From Syntrophaceae bacterium UBA7520 (lineage in GTDB: Bacteria > Desulfobacterota > Syntrophia > Syntrophales > Smithellaceae), in NCBI GenBank assembly GCA_002478265.1, contig DLNC01000040.1:46256-110255 (forward strand): DNA of 64,000 nt. The letters run 5' to 3'. The notes beneath the pieces were generated by a model, which did no database searches, had not been told where the DNA came from, and saw only the letters and a program-made list of their open reading frames with translations. Below are positions 8,636 through 17,229 of this stretch, one piece after another. Each line of letters opens with the position of its first letter. The first letter of the stretch is position 1. The translations under genes and the position numbers were made by a program.

Positions 8636-9757
8636 TCAATCAATCCTGATATTGGCCAGAAAATTTCTAATCAGCCTCGTTTCGTCGGCGATTTCGATTA
8701 AAAAGGCGTCATGTCCGTAAGTTGAAGTTAAATCAAAATAAGTAGTATAGGCGTGTTTCTGTTTCAAAACCCGGACGATATCCTGGGACTGATATGAAGG
8801 ATAAAGCCAGTCGGATTTAAAGGATATAACGAGAAACTTAACCGGAGACTTTTTGACGCCAGGCATGAATTTATCCCCGGAAAGGTCAAAGTAGTCCATC
8901 GCCTTGGTGATATAAAGGTAGGAGTTGGCATCAAAGCGCTTTACAAAATTGTTGCCGCGGTAGCGTAAATAGCCTTCCACTTCAAAATCATCGGTGAACT
9001 GAAAACTTAGTTTTTCATTCTTTAGTTTGCGGGAGAATTTCTCCTCCATAGAAAGATCGCTCATAAAAGTGATATGGCCGATCATGCGCGCCACGGCCAG
9101 TCCCTTTTCCGGCTGGCCGTGTTCGTAATAGTAACCCTGCCGCCAGGCCGGATCGGCCATAATTGATTGGCGGATGACTTCATCAAACGCTATCTGCTGC
9201 GGGGAATGTTTTAAAGCAGTCGCGATGGGAATTGCGGCGCGGACTCTTTCCGGATAGGCCGAAGCCCACTGCAGTGCCTGCATGCCTCCCATTGAGCCGC
9301 CGATAACGCATAAAAGTTTTTCAATGCCGAAAGAATCAATTAAATTCCGCTGTGCCTCCACCATGTCCGCAATGGTTATTAGAGGAAAATCAAGGGCATA
9401 GGGCTTTCCGGTCAAAGGGTTATTAGAAGAGGGGCCGGTCGTGCCGCGGCATCCCCCAAGCACATTGGAACAAATGATGAAATATTTATCCGTGTCCAGA
9501 GCTTTTCCCGGACCGATCATTCCATCCCACCAGCCGGGAGAATTGTCTTCAATGCTGATGCCGCCGGCATGCGCGTCGCCGGATAAAGCGTGACAAACTA
9601 AAATTGCGTTGGATTTCTGCGCGTTTAGATTGCCGTAAGTTTCAAAAGCAACCGTCACGTGAGACAGGCTGCGCCCGGATTCGAGTGTCAAAGACGCGGG
9701 CGGCTGGGCAAAAACGAAAAAATGAGTGGTAACGGGACCGATAGAGGCGTATTTCAT
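8636..9757 (-). CDS. metX: Homoserine O-acetyltransferase MetX
   Basis: Alpha/beta-hydrolase enzyme that transfers an acetyl group from acetyl-CoA to homoserine, opening methionine synthesis. The nucleophile is the Ser in GGSMGGMQALQW. The acid is probably the Asp in KSDWLYP and the histidine lies in YGHDAFL, in the normal order. 373 residues is standard. Homoserine succinyltransferases of the MetX fold exist, so acyl donor is inferred from family frequency. 36 bases separate it from nadA; the ribosome site is weak. It forms the classic metX-metW pair. Confidence 0.93.
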   Translation of the reverse strand: MKYASIGPVTTHFFVFAQPPASLTLESGRSLSHVTVAFETYGNLNAQKSNAILVCHALSGDAHAGGISIEDNSPGWWDGMIGPGKALDTDKYFIICSNVLGGCRGTTGPSSNNPLTGKPYALDFPLITIADMVEAQRNLIDSFGIEKLLCVIGGSMGGMQALQWASAYPERVRAAIPIATALKHSPQQIAFDEVIRQSIMADPAWRQGYYYEHGQPEKGLAVARMIGHITFMSDLSMEEKFSRKLKNEKLSFQFTDDFEVEGYLRYRGNNFVKRFDANSYLYITKAMDYFDLSGDKFMPGVKKSPVKFLVISFKSDWLYPSYQSQDIVRVLKQKHAYTTYFDLTSTYGHDAFLIEIADETRLIRNFLANIRID

Positions 9758-9793
9758 ATATTTGATTAAAGAAAAAATATCTCCTTGCGCAGA

Positions 9794-10699
9794 TCAGGTG
9801 ATTTGCAGCATCCTGTCAATCGACAGGCGCGCCTTTTTCATTGTCTCCACGTCAACGTCGATCTGATGACGGAGATCCTCAAGCGACCATAATACTTTTT
9901 CCAGATTAATGCGCTTCATGTTGGGACAGACCACCGTGTCAGAGACGGCGTAAAAACTTTTTGCCGGATTCTCTTTTTTCATCCGGTGAATAATCCCCAA
10001 CTCGGTGGCAATGATGAATTCCGTAGCTTTGTCGTTTTTGACGTACTGGCACATTTTTTCCGTGGACAGAACCGCGTCGGCAAGAGCTGTTACTTCCGGG
10101 CGGCATTCCGGGTGCGCCAAGACCTTTGCCCCGGGATAAAGCGCCCTGGCTTTGGCGATATCGTCGGGCATGATCCGCGCGTGCGTCGGGCAGAAGCCGT
10201 TCCAGACGATAAAGTTATGATTAAGCTGATCGGAAACATAGCGCGCCAGATACCTATCCGGCACAAAAATGATTTCCTTATTAGTTTTAAGAATATGCTG
10301 CGCCATTTTTAGCGCGTTGGAAGATGTGCAGCAGTAGTCACATTCGGCTTTTACGGCGGCCGAAGTGTTCACATAGCACATGGTAGTGGCGGCAGGATGT
10401 TTTTTCTTAAGTTCTCGCAGGCCTTCTGCGTCAATCATGTCTGCCATGGGACAGCCGGCGTCTTTATCGGGAAGGAGAACCATTTTCTGCGGCGAAAGAA
10501 TTTTAGCCGTTTCCGCCATGAAGTGGACGCCGCAGAAAACAATAATATCGGCGTTTGTGCGGGAGGCTTCGATGCTCAATCCCAGTGAATCACCGACAAA
10601 ATCAGCTATGTCGTGCACCTCGGGAAGCTGGTAGTTGTGAACAAGAATAACGGCGTTTTTTTCTTTTTTCAATTTTTTTATTTTTTCTATCATTGTCAT
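9794..10699 (-). CDS. nadA: Quinolinate synthase NadA
   Basis: [4Fe-4S] enzyme that condenses iminoaspartate with dihydroxyacetone phosphate to quinolinate for NAD synthesis. Three conserved cluster cysteines are visible, in FCGVHFMAE, DYCCTSSNA and VVCPNMKR. The 301-residue length and opening KKEKNAVILVHNYQLPEV are typical. Neither nadB nor nadC is in the window. Its start lies 4 bases after the Rrf2 regulator stop, so an Fe-S-dependent enzyme is read with what looks like an Fe-S-sensing regulator. Confidence 0.96.
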   Translation of the reverse strand: MTMIEKIKKLKKEKNAVILVHNYQLPEVHDIADFVGDSLGLSIEASRTNADIIVFCGVHFMAETAKILSPQKMVLLPDKDAGCPMADMIDAEGLRELKKKHPAATTMCYVNTSAAVKAECDYCCTSSNALKMAQHILKTNKEIIFVPDRYLARYVSDQLNHNFIVWNGFCPTHARIMPDDIAKARALYPGAKVLAHPECRPEVTALADAVLSTEKMCQYVKNDKATEFIIATELGIIHRMKKENPAKSFYAVSDTVVCPNMKRINLEKVLWSLEDLRHQIDVDVETMKKARLSIDRMLQIT

Positions 10700-10703
10700 A
10701 GTA

Positions 10704-11114
10704 TTATCCCATTTTTTTCTGCGCCAGTTCGGCCAGCGATATGTTGTTCAAAGTATCGCTGATTTGTTTACCTAAAGAACTCCAGACATCGCGCGCGGCA
10801 CAGATCGGTGTGCGCGAGCAGGATGACGGCTTTTTCACGCAATCTACAAGTATTATTTCTCCTTCCAGCGCTTCAATAATACTCAAAACAGTTATCTCCT
10901 GCGGCGGTTTGGTTAAATTATAACCTCCACGCGCGCCGCGCCGCGACTTTATTAATCCCGCCGCGCGCAGTGGTATGACAATCAAGCTTAAGTATTTTTC
11001 AGAAATCGCTTCTCTCGCTGCAATTTCTTTCAAAAAAACAGGCTTTTCGGAGTGAGCGCGCGCCAATGCCGTCATTAATCTCACGCCATATCTTGCCCGT
11101 GTCGAAAGTTTCAT
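10704..11114 (-). CDS. Rrf2-family transcriptional regulator with IscR-like cysteines
   Basis: 136-residue winged-helix regulator opening MKLSTRARYGVRLM. The helix-turn-helix covers about residues 25-65, followed by RRGARGGYNL, the Rrf2 wing. Cysteines 92, 99 and 105 occupy nearly the same positions as the Fe-S ligands of IscR (92, 98, 104), so cluster binding is likely (inference). The ATG at 11114 has AAGG 9 bases before it; a TTG three codons upstream is less likely. First gene of the nadA-metXW-ridA operon and probably autoregulatory, given the dyad in its promoter. It could be IscR, CymR-like or another Rrf2 member. Confidence 0.9.
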   Translation of the reverse strand: MKLSTRARYGVRLMTALARAHSEKPVFLKEIAAREAISEKYLSLIVIPLRAAGLIKSRRGARGGYNLTKPPQEITVLSIIEALEGEIILVDCVKKPSSCSRTPICAARDVWSSLGKQISDTLNNISLAELAQKKMG

Positions 11115-11166
11115 ATTAATCAACCTTTATCTCGCATTAATTATATTATAAAATCAATATATTACA

Positions 11167-11191
11167 AATTACTATTTGTTGGCTAGTAATT
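11167..11191. promoter_or_regulatory. Perfect dyad, candidate Rrf2 operator
   Basis: AATTACTA (11167-11174) and TAGTAATT (11184-11191) form an 8-base perfect inverted repeat with a 9-base spacer, 25 bases overall, the size usual for Rrf2-family operators. It sits about 55 bases before the Rrf2 start and overlaps where the -10 box should be, so binding would block transcription of the whole operon. Confidence 0.5.
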
Positions 11192-11215
11192 AAATTACAA
11201 AAGACATTTTGTCAA
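11187..11215 (-). promoter_or_regulatory. Candidate promoter of the Rrf2-nadA-metXW operon
   Basis: Minus-strand TTGACA (11215-11210) is a perfect -35 box. A 17-base spacer leads to TAATTA (11192-11187), a weak -10 that lies inside the dyad. The weak -10 means an alternative start cannot be excluded. Confidence 0.4.
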
Positions 11216-11278
11216 GAAATATCTCGGTTTTCTTATGGTGTACTTTATGGGTAAAAATCTCGGATAGTCGTGATAGTT

Positions 11279-11839
11279 TTACTTGCCCGACACGGAATTG
11301 GCTATGTGTTCCGCGATCATTTTGCCGAATTCCGCGGGCATTGTTCGCTCGGTAAAAGCCGCGTCTGCGGGATTCGGATTAAGGTCGGCAGACGACAAAA
11401 TATTTTTTCTGATGATTTTTCTTGTCTGGGCGTCGATAATTCTGACTTCAGCGGTCATTTCCGATTTGCCGGTAAATTCACCGCTGATGCCGCGCGGGGA
11501 GGCGCTGGCCATTTTCAGTGTGATAATGCGGGTTTTAATGATCAGGGCCGTCGGATCTTTCGAGGTGCTTAAGCGGGCTTTTTCAATAATCGGCGCGGTG
11601 TTTCTCTTTAAAAGCTCGCTCATTGTCGTGCTTTCACAGGTAACAACCGCGTCAGGAAACTCTCTTTCGAGATCCTGATCAATCTCAAATTTTTGCAAAA
11701 TAATTTTTTTATATGTTTTTCCGAGCAGTGGGTATTGCTCTTCGGGAGGTTTTACTGTGGGTATTATGCCGCAGGAAATCAAAAATGATAAAATCATTGC
11801 AGCGGTAAGAAAAATTGCTGGATTAAAATTCTTTGTCAT
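11279..11839 (-). CDS. Lipoprotein of unknown function, DUF4410-like
   Basis: 186 residues with a lipoprotein signal peptide (hydrophobic stretch 8-20, lipobox LISC with the modified Cys near 23), so it should be membrane-anchored outside the cytoplasm. The mature part resembles DUF4410 proteins: a central alternating beta stretch (LIIKTRIITLKMA), then an Ala/Glu/Val strand and a conserved-looking helix near the end. I am not certain of the family. It has AAGG ahead of its ATG and is divergent from dacA. No function is proposed. Confidence 0.75.
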   Translation of the reverse strand: MTKNFNPAIFLTAAMILSFLISCGIIPTVKPPEEQYPLLGKTYKKIILQKFEIDQDLEREFPDAVVTCESTTMSELLKRNTAPIIEKARLSTSKDPTALIIKTRIITLKMASASPRGISGEFTGKSEMTAEVRIIDAQTRKIIRKNILSSADLNPNPADAAFTERTMPAEFGKMIAEHIANSVSGK

Positions 11840-11999
11840 GGTTCAGCCTTATTTTTTCGTTATGATGTTTCTATAATAAAAACTATTTAAAAACAACAAA
11901 AAGTATCCCAACCTGCCTTGAATTTCATGGCAAATAAAAAAACCGGCGAAATTTATAGAATAAAAAATACACGACATGTATGTGTTTATGTGTTTGCGT

Positions 12000-12028
12000 T
12001 TGATTTTATAAAGGTTAATTGCTACAAT
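12000..12028 (+). promoter_or_regulatory. Candidate sigma-70 promoter of the dacA-like gene
   Basis: TTGATT (12000-12005), a 17-base spacer and TACAAT (12023-12028), 26 bases before the dacA start. Match to consensus is 4 of 6 and 5 of 6 with ideal spacing. Confidence 0.55.
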
Positions 12029-12053
12029 TAAGGCGTAAAAAAGGTCCTTTAGC

Positions 12054-12905
12054 ATGCCTGTTTTAAAGAAAATATTGGTTGTGCTGATTTTACTGGCTTT
12101 CTTCCCCTCGTCAGCTCTTTGCGCGGAAAAAATCGTTGACCGCGCCAATATTAAGGCCGCTTTACTGGTGGATATGGAAAGCGGAAAAGTCCTTTATAGT
12201 TATAACGAAAGAAGAGTCATACAGCCCGCATCGCTTACAAAGATACTGACGCTTTATCTGGTCAATGAAGAAATTCGCGCGGGAAATATTAAGGACACGG
12301 ACAAGGTCAGAATAAGCGCCAGGGCCGCTCAGACGAACGGCTCGAAAATATTTTATGACGAAGGAGATTGGGCAGTTTTCGGAGATCTGGTCAAGTTTAT
12401 GGCTATTTTTTCCGCAAATGACGCCTCGATTGCCGTGGCTGAACATCTGGCGGGAACAGTGGAGGATTTTGTGGCCAGGATGAACAATAAGGCAAAAGAG
12501 CTGGGCATGAAAAACAGTAATTTCGTCAATCCGCACGGTTTGCCTGATCCGCGGCAAAAAATAACCGCCAATGATATTTATCTTCTTTCCCGAAGTTATT
12601 TGGAGAGGTTTCCCGACGCTTTAAAAATACATTCTCTGCCTTCTTTTCAGTATAATTACGTTGAATATCCCAATCGCAACACGCTATTGCAGGAAAATAG
12701 TGATGTGGATGGTCTAAAGACGGGATATGTACGCGCCGCCGGTTATCATCTGGTGGCGACCGCCAAAAGAGGCGAGAAGCGTCTGCTGGCGATCGTGTTG
12801 GGAGCGAAAAATCCGCAAATAAGAGATGAACAGACTAAAGCATTGCTGGAATATGGTTTCAAAAATGAGGAGACGCGTAATCCCGATCCGATGGTGGGCG
12901 CTTAG
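12054..12905 (+). CDS. dacA: D-alanyl-D-alanine carboxypeptidase (DacA/PBP5-like), short form
   Basis: Periplasmic penicillin-binding enzyme that removes the last D-Ala from peptidoglycan stem peptides. It has a signal peptide (about residues 1-24, ending ALCAEK) and all three active-site motifs: SLTK with S60/K63, SAN at 120-122 and KTG at 222-224. At 283 residues it stops soon after the catalytic domain and lacks the C-terminal beta-rich domain and amphipathic anchor of PBP5 (about 390 residues), so the enzyme should be soluble. The end does not look like a frameshift: no further family sequence is seen downstream. Confidence 0.9.
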   Translation: MPVLKKILVVLILLAFFPSSALCAEKIVDRANIKAALLVDMESGKVLYSYNERRVIQPASLTKILTLYLVNEEIRAGNIKDTDKVRISARAAQTNGSKIFYDEGDWAVFGDLVKFMAIFSANDASIAVAEHLAGTVEDFVARMNNKAKELGMKNSNFVNPHGLPDPRQKITANDIYLLSRSYLERFPDALKIHSLPSFQYNYVEYPNRNTLLQENSDVDGLKTGYVRAAGYHLVATAKRGEKRLLAIVLGAKNPQIRDEQTKALLEYGFKNEETRNPDPMVGA

Positions 12906-12941
12906 ACACAGATCCGTTTAAACGATGTAACTTATCTATAA

Positions 12942-14096
12942 TTACTGGTCTTTGGCTGCGTCGGGAACATTAATCGCGGCGTTATTGTTTCCCGGGAAAA
13001 CAATAATTTTTTGTCCTGCGGTTAATCTGCTGGTAGACGTTAAACTGTTCCAGATCATCAGCGCTTTAACAGAAACATTGAAGCGTTCGGCGATCGAGGA
13101 TAAATTGTCTCCACTTTGCACGGTATATATCCGCTCGCTTTTTTCGTTCATCCATTTAGACAAGAGACTCTCCAGGCGCTGGTTGAATAAAATAGCGGTG
13201 CCTTTAGGTATGTGTAGAGTGAAATTTCCCGGAGGCAGATAATAATTACGCAACTGGGGATTCAAATCTTTAATGGTCTTGAAATAGGTATTGGCTGCTT
13301 CGGCAATGACTGTTATGGGTATCGTTTGCTCGGCGGTGATTTTTATCGTGTCAAATTCCACCGGCTGATAAAAATCATCTTTCGTTAATTTATAGCCGTA
13401 TTTTTCCGGGTTGGACAGGATCATTTTAATTGCCAGTATGCGAAAAATATATCTTTGTGTTTCCTGATAAAGAAAAAGCCGGTAGTAGTTATTGACTTTC
13501 TGAACGATAATTTCCGCTTTCAATCCGTCTTCCCCCATATTGTATGCCGCCGCCGCCAGCGTCCAGGAACCGAAAAGTGCGTAAAGATCTTTTAAATAAT
13601 TCAGCGCCGCCGGCGTGGAAAGAAAAAAGTTTCGGCGTTCATCAATGTCATTATTGACGGTCAGGCCGTATTTTATTGCCGTACTTTCGATAAATTGCCA
13701 GTAACCCATGGCGCCCTTGGGGGATCCTGCGTAAGTTCTAAGCGAGCTTTCCGCGACGGCAATGAATTTCAAATCGTCGGGCATATTGTTTTTTTTAAGC
13801 AATTCTTCAATGTATGGAAAATAGCGCCTGGAACGCTTGAGCCATAAAATGATATCATCACTGTTATCCATGCAGATGATAAGCTCTCTTTCCAGGCGTT
13901 CCCTGACAGTTTCATCCTGCAGAGGGACCGGTTCGCCGCAGAAATCCAGCTCTTCACTGATTCTTGTCGCCTCTATGAACGAAGGATTGGGCAGGGAAGA
14001 AGAAAAAGAAACGCAACTGGAGGTAGCGGTAAAGAAAGCGATTGCAATTAAAAGCAAATAAAAACTCTTGCGCGTTAAAATTCGGTTAATATTCAT
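12942..14096 (-). CDS. mltD: MltD-like lytic transglycosylase with LysM, lipoprotein
   Basis: Cleaves the glycan strand of peptidoglycan. The signal peptide ends in a lipobox-like TSSC (C28), so it is probably lipid-anchored. The SLT domain follows a helical region; its catalytic Glu is E116 in VAESSLR, followed by SPKGAMGYWQF and the AAAAYNMGE motif. A LysM domain near residues 330-375 (IYTVQSGDNLSSIAERF) binds glycan. At 384 residues it has fewer LysM copies than E. coli MltD. The ATG has no clear ribosome site. It lies 39 bases after the small secreted protein gene on the same strand. Confidence 0.88.
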   Translation of the reverse strand: MNINRILTRKSFYLLLIAIAFFTATSSCVSFSSSLPNPSFIEATRISEELDFCGEPVPLQDETVRERLERELIICMDNSDDIILWLKRSRRYFPYIEELLKKNNMPDDLKFIAVAESSLRTYAGSPKGAMGYWQFIESTAIKYGLTVNNDIDERRNFFLSTPAALNYLKDLYALFGSWTLAAAAYNMGEDGLKAEIIVQKVNNYYRLFLYQETQRYIFRILAIKMILSNPEKYGYKLTKDDFYQPVEFDTIKITAEQTIPITVIAEAANTYFKTIKDLNPQLRNYYLPPGNFTLHIPKGTAILFNQRLESLLSKWMNEKSERIYTVQSGDNLSSIAERFNVSVKALMIWNSLTSTSRLTAGQKIIVFPGNNNAAINVPDAAKDQ

Positions 14097-14135
14097 AATT
14101 GATTATTTATTCAGGTATAAGCTTTTTTCCGTAAT

Positions 14136-14468
14136 TTACTTGACGGATTTTTTTAAACCTTCATGGATGTCTTTTAGTTCCTGTTTGGCGCCATCTTTGG
14201 CGTCTTTGGACGTATCCACGATATCATCTTTTAATTTTTTAAAATCCTTCGGTGCTTGTTCCTTGATGTCTTTAATGTCGCGGGCCATATCATTTTTTGA
14301 TTTTCGGATGTTTCTTTTGACATCCGATTTAATTGTTTTTGTTTCGTCGGTAATCGTGGCTACGACGCCTTTATCTGCTGGTTTAGGAGCATCCGTATCG
14401 CAGTAGGCGAAATTGGTGAAATAGGAGGTTATCAACATCAGAAAAAAAATTAAGACATATTTTTTCAT
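14136..14468 (-). CDS. Small secreted helical protein, unknown function
   Basis: 110 residues starting at the ATG preceded by AGGGG. A signal peptide covers about residues 1-22 (cleavage near FAYC-DTD; a lipobox is possible but weak). The mature protein is almost all charged amphipathic helix, with repeated KD/DIK and KKLKDDI elements like YtxH or apolipoprotein-like periplasmic proteins. It may be co-transcribed with the transglycosylase downstream. I do not recognise a family with confidence. Confidence 0.7.
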   Translation of the reverse strand: MKKYVLIFFLMLITSYFTNFAYCDTDAPKPADKGVVATITDETKTIKSDVKRNIRKSKNDMARDIKDIKEQAPKDFKKLKDDIVDTSKDAKDGAKQELKDIHEGLKKSVK

Positions 14469-14627
14469 CAGAATTACCCCTTGCGTTATTTGCCGCCTGA
14501 AATTATGACAAAAAAGACTTGATTGCAAGGAAGATTTTCGGGCTGATACCGGCTTCAAAAGATGACCGGGCGCGGCGATTGCCTCTTGCGGATAGATCGA
14601 CATGATGTTAATGAAATAAATAATATT

Positions 14628-16163
14628 ATGAAAAAAAGACCTCTCTTCGGCCGCAATGATGTTAAGCAAATAAAGTCCTTGGGTTTAAAAGCAAGCAGCA
14701 TCCAAAGGCAATTGGCCTGTTACAAGAAAAAGCCATATTATTTATCTTTGGCTGCGCCTTGTACGGTAAACGACGGTATCCGAAAAATATCGCCACGGCA
14801 AAAAAATAATTTTATTGCATATTACGAAAAGGAATCAAGGAAATATCGGGTAATAAAATTTGTGCCGTCTTCCGGGGCGGCCAGCCGGATGTTCGCATCA
14901 TGGTTTTTTGCGGAGCAAGCAGGAGGGTTTGGCAGTGATTACGCAAACAAGCAATTTTTCAAAAGTTTGAAAAAAATGCCATTTTTCCCTCTTTTGGAGA
15001 ATAATCAAACTTTCCAAAAATATTTTAATGAAAAAAATATCAGTTCGCTCTTGCGCGTTATCCTGCATTCTGAAGGCGTGAATCTGGGAGAATTACCTAA
15101 AGCGCTTATCCCTTTTCATTTATATGCGAATAAGGAGATGCGCACAGCTTTAGAAGAACATATTTATGAGGCGGCAGGATATATCGCTGACGCAAAAAAT
15201 ATTTGTCGGTTGCATATTACCGTTTCTCCCGAGCATCGTCCTATCGTAGCGCGAAAACTGCGGCAATTTAGAAAAAAGTATGAAAAAATATGCGCAGTGC
15301 AATATAAATATCGGTTGTCTGTTCAGTCTCCATCGACGAGCATAATTGCCGTGGATGAGAAAGATAATCCGTTGAGGGACAATCGGGGCAGGCTAGTCTT
15401 CCGCCCGGGGGGGCACGGCGCTTTGTTGGAAAACCTCAATGTTGTGGATGCGGATTTGATCTTTGTGAAAAATATCGATAACGTTGCCCCAAGCAATGTA
15501 ACAAAAAACATCATTCCTTACAGAAAAATGTTGGGTGGAGTTGCCATCGACCTGATGAGGAAAGTGCACAAAACATTAGGCGAACTCAGCGCACGGGACA
15601 TCGATGCCGAAGAATTAAATCAGATAGCAGATTTTTGTCGGCAAGAAGTGAATGCCTGTTTACCCAAGGGGTTTGAATTTTTAAAGCCTGCGCAAAAAAA
15701 GAAAATACTGTTTGATGCGCTCAACCGGCCCCTGCGCGTCTGCGCTATGGTAAAAAATACGGGTGAGCCGGGCGGGGGGCCCTTCTGGATAAAGGAAAAG
15801 AACGGTGCAGAATCGCCGCAGATTGTTGAATTGGCGCATGTAAATAAAAGCGATAGCGCGCAGATGAAGATTTGGTCCCGCGCCACTCATTTCAATCCGG
15901 TGGACATGGTTTGCTGCATTAAAGATTATCGAGGGCGAAAGTATAACCTGAAGGAATATGTCGATAAAAACTCATATCTTGTGACAACAAAAATGGAGAA
16001 AGGACGAAAAATAAAAGCGCTGGAAATGCCGGGTCTGTGGAACGGCGGCATGGCCCGTTGGAATACAATATTTATCGAAATTCCCCTGATGGCATTCAAC
16101 CCGGTAAAGATAGTGGAAGATCTTTTGCGGCCTCAACACCTGGCCAGCAGAAAAATAAATTAA
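14628..16163 (+). CDS. DUF4301 family protein
   Basis: About 511 residues from the ATG at 14628; an in-frame ATG at 14562 is possible, but neither has a clear ribosome site. Family landmarks include FVPSSGAASRMFASW near residue 90, FRPGGHGALLENLN followed by DLIFVKNIDNV, then KNTGEPGGGPFWIKE and a basic C-terminus. The Gly-rich GGHGALLENL loop with the flanking Asp recalls sugar-nucleotide transferase folds, but no activity is established for DUF4301 that I can name. It is convergent with the PP-loop gene and overlaps it by 4 bases. Confidence 0.85.
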   Translation: MKKRPLFGRNDVKQIKSLGLKASSIQRQLACYKKKPYYLSLAAPCTVNDGIRKISPRQKNNFIAYYEKESRKYRVIKFVPSSGAASRMFASWFFAEQAGGFGSDYANKQFFKSLKKMPFFPLLENNQTFQKYFNEKNISSLLRVILHSEGVNLGELPKALIPFHLYANKEMRTALEEHIYEAAGYIADAKNICRLHITVSPEHRPIVARKLRQFRKKYEKICAVQYKYRLSVQSPSTSIIAVDEKDNPLRDNRGRLVFRPGGHGALLENLNVVDADLIFVKNIDNVAPSNVTKNIIPYRKMLGGVAIDLMRKVHKTLGELSARDIDAEELNQIADFCRQEVNACLPKGFEFLKPAQKKKILFDALNRPLRVCAMVKNTGEPGGGPFWIKEKNGAESPQIVELAHVNKSDSAQMKIWSRATHFNPVDMVCCIKDYRGRKYNLKEYVDKNSYLVTTKMEKGRKIKALEMPGLWNGGMARWNTIFIEIPLMAFNPVKIVEDLLRPQHLASRKIN

Positions 16164-17134
16164 ATTATAATCACAGAAAGGTCGTTTTCATCCGCCGCGG
16201 TGGTGATAAATGAAGTATCCTGGCGATTATGCCGGCAGATAACAGCGGCTTGTCCGTTCTTTGGAGCGTCAGAGTAGCGCAGGCATAATTTGGCGGCTAG
16301 CAATCTTGCCGAATCACTGTAGCCTTTGGGAACAAGCACGACGGGGCCGGGGAATTCAGCCGTATTGCATACGAGGTCGTTTTCCGTTGCCAGTTTTCGT
16401 AGTTCTTCGTTATCTTTATTGTTTCTTCCCACGATGATCTTTGCGCCGTCGGGCGTGCGGAAATGACGGCCGTATTTGAGCAAGTGGTAGTCGCGGATTT
16501 CCGGGTTTTTCGTAAACGAGAACAATTCACGTAGACGCCGGGCAAACATGGGATCGGTAAGCAGACAGCCGCCCGCGGCCGGAGGATAACGGGTGATACC
16601 GAAATTTTCCGCCAGGCGCATCTGATCTTTCCTGCCCCGACCGGAGATGGACAAAAGCCGCGAGCGCTCTATTTTGCCTTCTCTTTCTGCTTTTATCGGA
16701 GACAATAATTGCGCCGATAAAGGCCGCAGAATGTAATCGGCATAACCGGAATTTTTGGCGACAATGTTTAGAGATTGCCTGGTTTGCGACATGGGGCGCT
16801 GCCCAAGAACTTCTCCAGTAATAATAAAATCCGCCTCCATTTTCTCCATCTTTCGGCCGGTGATATTCAGCATTAGCGTATGGCAATCGATGCAGGGGTT
16901 CATGCCCTTGCCGTAGCCATAGCGCGGGGCTTTGAACATGGGCAAAAATTCCGCCGTGATATCTTCAACAATCAGCGGCAAGTTCAGCTGGCGTGCAGCG
17001 TCTTGAGCCTTGCGGGCATCAAAAAAGGGAGAGGTGAATGTAATGCAGGTAACATCAACATCAAGCGAGGCGATAAGTTTGGCGGCGAGCATGCTGTCCA
17101 GTCCGCCGGACATAAGGCAAAGTGCTTTGGTCAT
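16160..17134 (-). CDS. PP-loop ATPase, thiouridylase-like (MnmA/ThiI relative)
   Basis: 324 residues. The N-terminus has the PP-loop ATP pyrophosphatase motif SGGLDS (residues 9-14), as in enzymes that adenylate tRNA uridine for thiolation. NPCIDCHTLML near residue 80 supplies a CxxC, and GEVLGQRPMSQTRQ is a conserved block of this subgroup. The C-terminal third (from about residue 205) resembles the NFACT RNA-binding-like extension seen in deltaproteobacterial members (tentative). A tRNA-thiolation role is inferred; the modified base is not evident. The gene ends overlap those of DUF4301 tail to tail. Confidence 0.8.
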   Translation of the reverse strand: MTKALCLMSGGLDSMLAAKLIASLDVDVTCITFTSPFFDARKAQDAARQLNLPLIVEDITAEFLPMFKAPRYGYGKGMNPCIDCHTLMLNITGRKMEKMEADFIITGEVLGQRPMSQTRQSLNIVAKNSGYADYILRPLSAQLLSPIKAEREGKIERSRLLSISGRGRKDQMRLAENFGITRYPPAAGGCLLTDPMFARRLRELFSFTKNPEIRDYHLLKYGRHFRTPDGAKIIVGRNNKDNEELRKLATENDLVCNTAEFPGPVVLVPKGYSDSARLLAAKLCLRYSDAPKNGQAAVICRHNRQDTSFITTAADENDLSVIII

Positions 17135-17163
17135 AATATTTGGCTGGCAAACAGTTGGGCTAT

Positions 17164-17201
17164 AAATTAAAAGCGCCGCGAAATACTGATGCCGCAGCGC
17201 T
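17164..17201 (-). terminator. Intrinsic terminator after the LysM gene
   Basis: On the minus strand a 9-base stem (17201-17193 with 17180-17172, one G-U pair) with a 12-base loop is followed by a T-rich run TTTTAATTT. It lies just downstream of the LysM gene stop. Confidence 0.6.
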
Positions 17202-17229
17202 ATTAAAATAAATTTTGTAAAAGATGAGA

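Noticed and set aside
14469..14669. N-terminal extension of the small secreted protein
   Set aside because: It would bury the signal peptide in mid-protein; the ATG at 14468 has AGGGG and a clear signal sequence.
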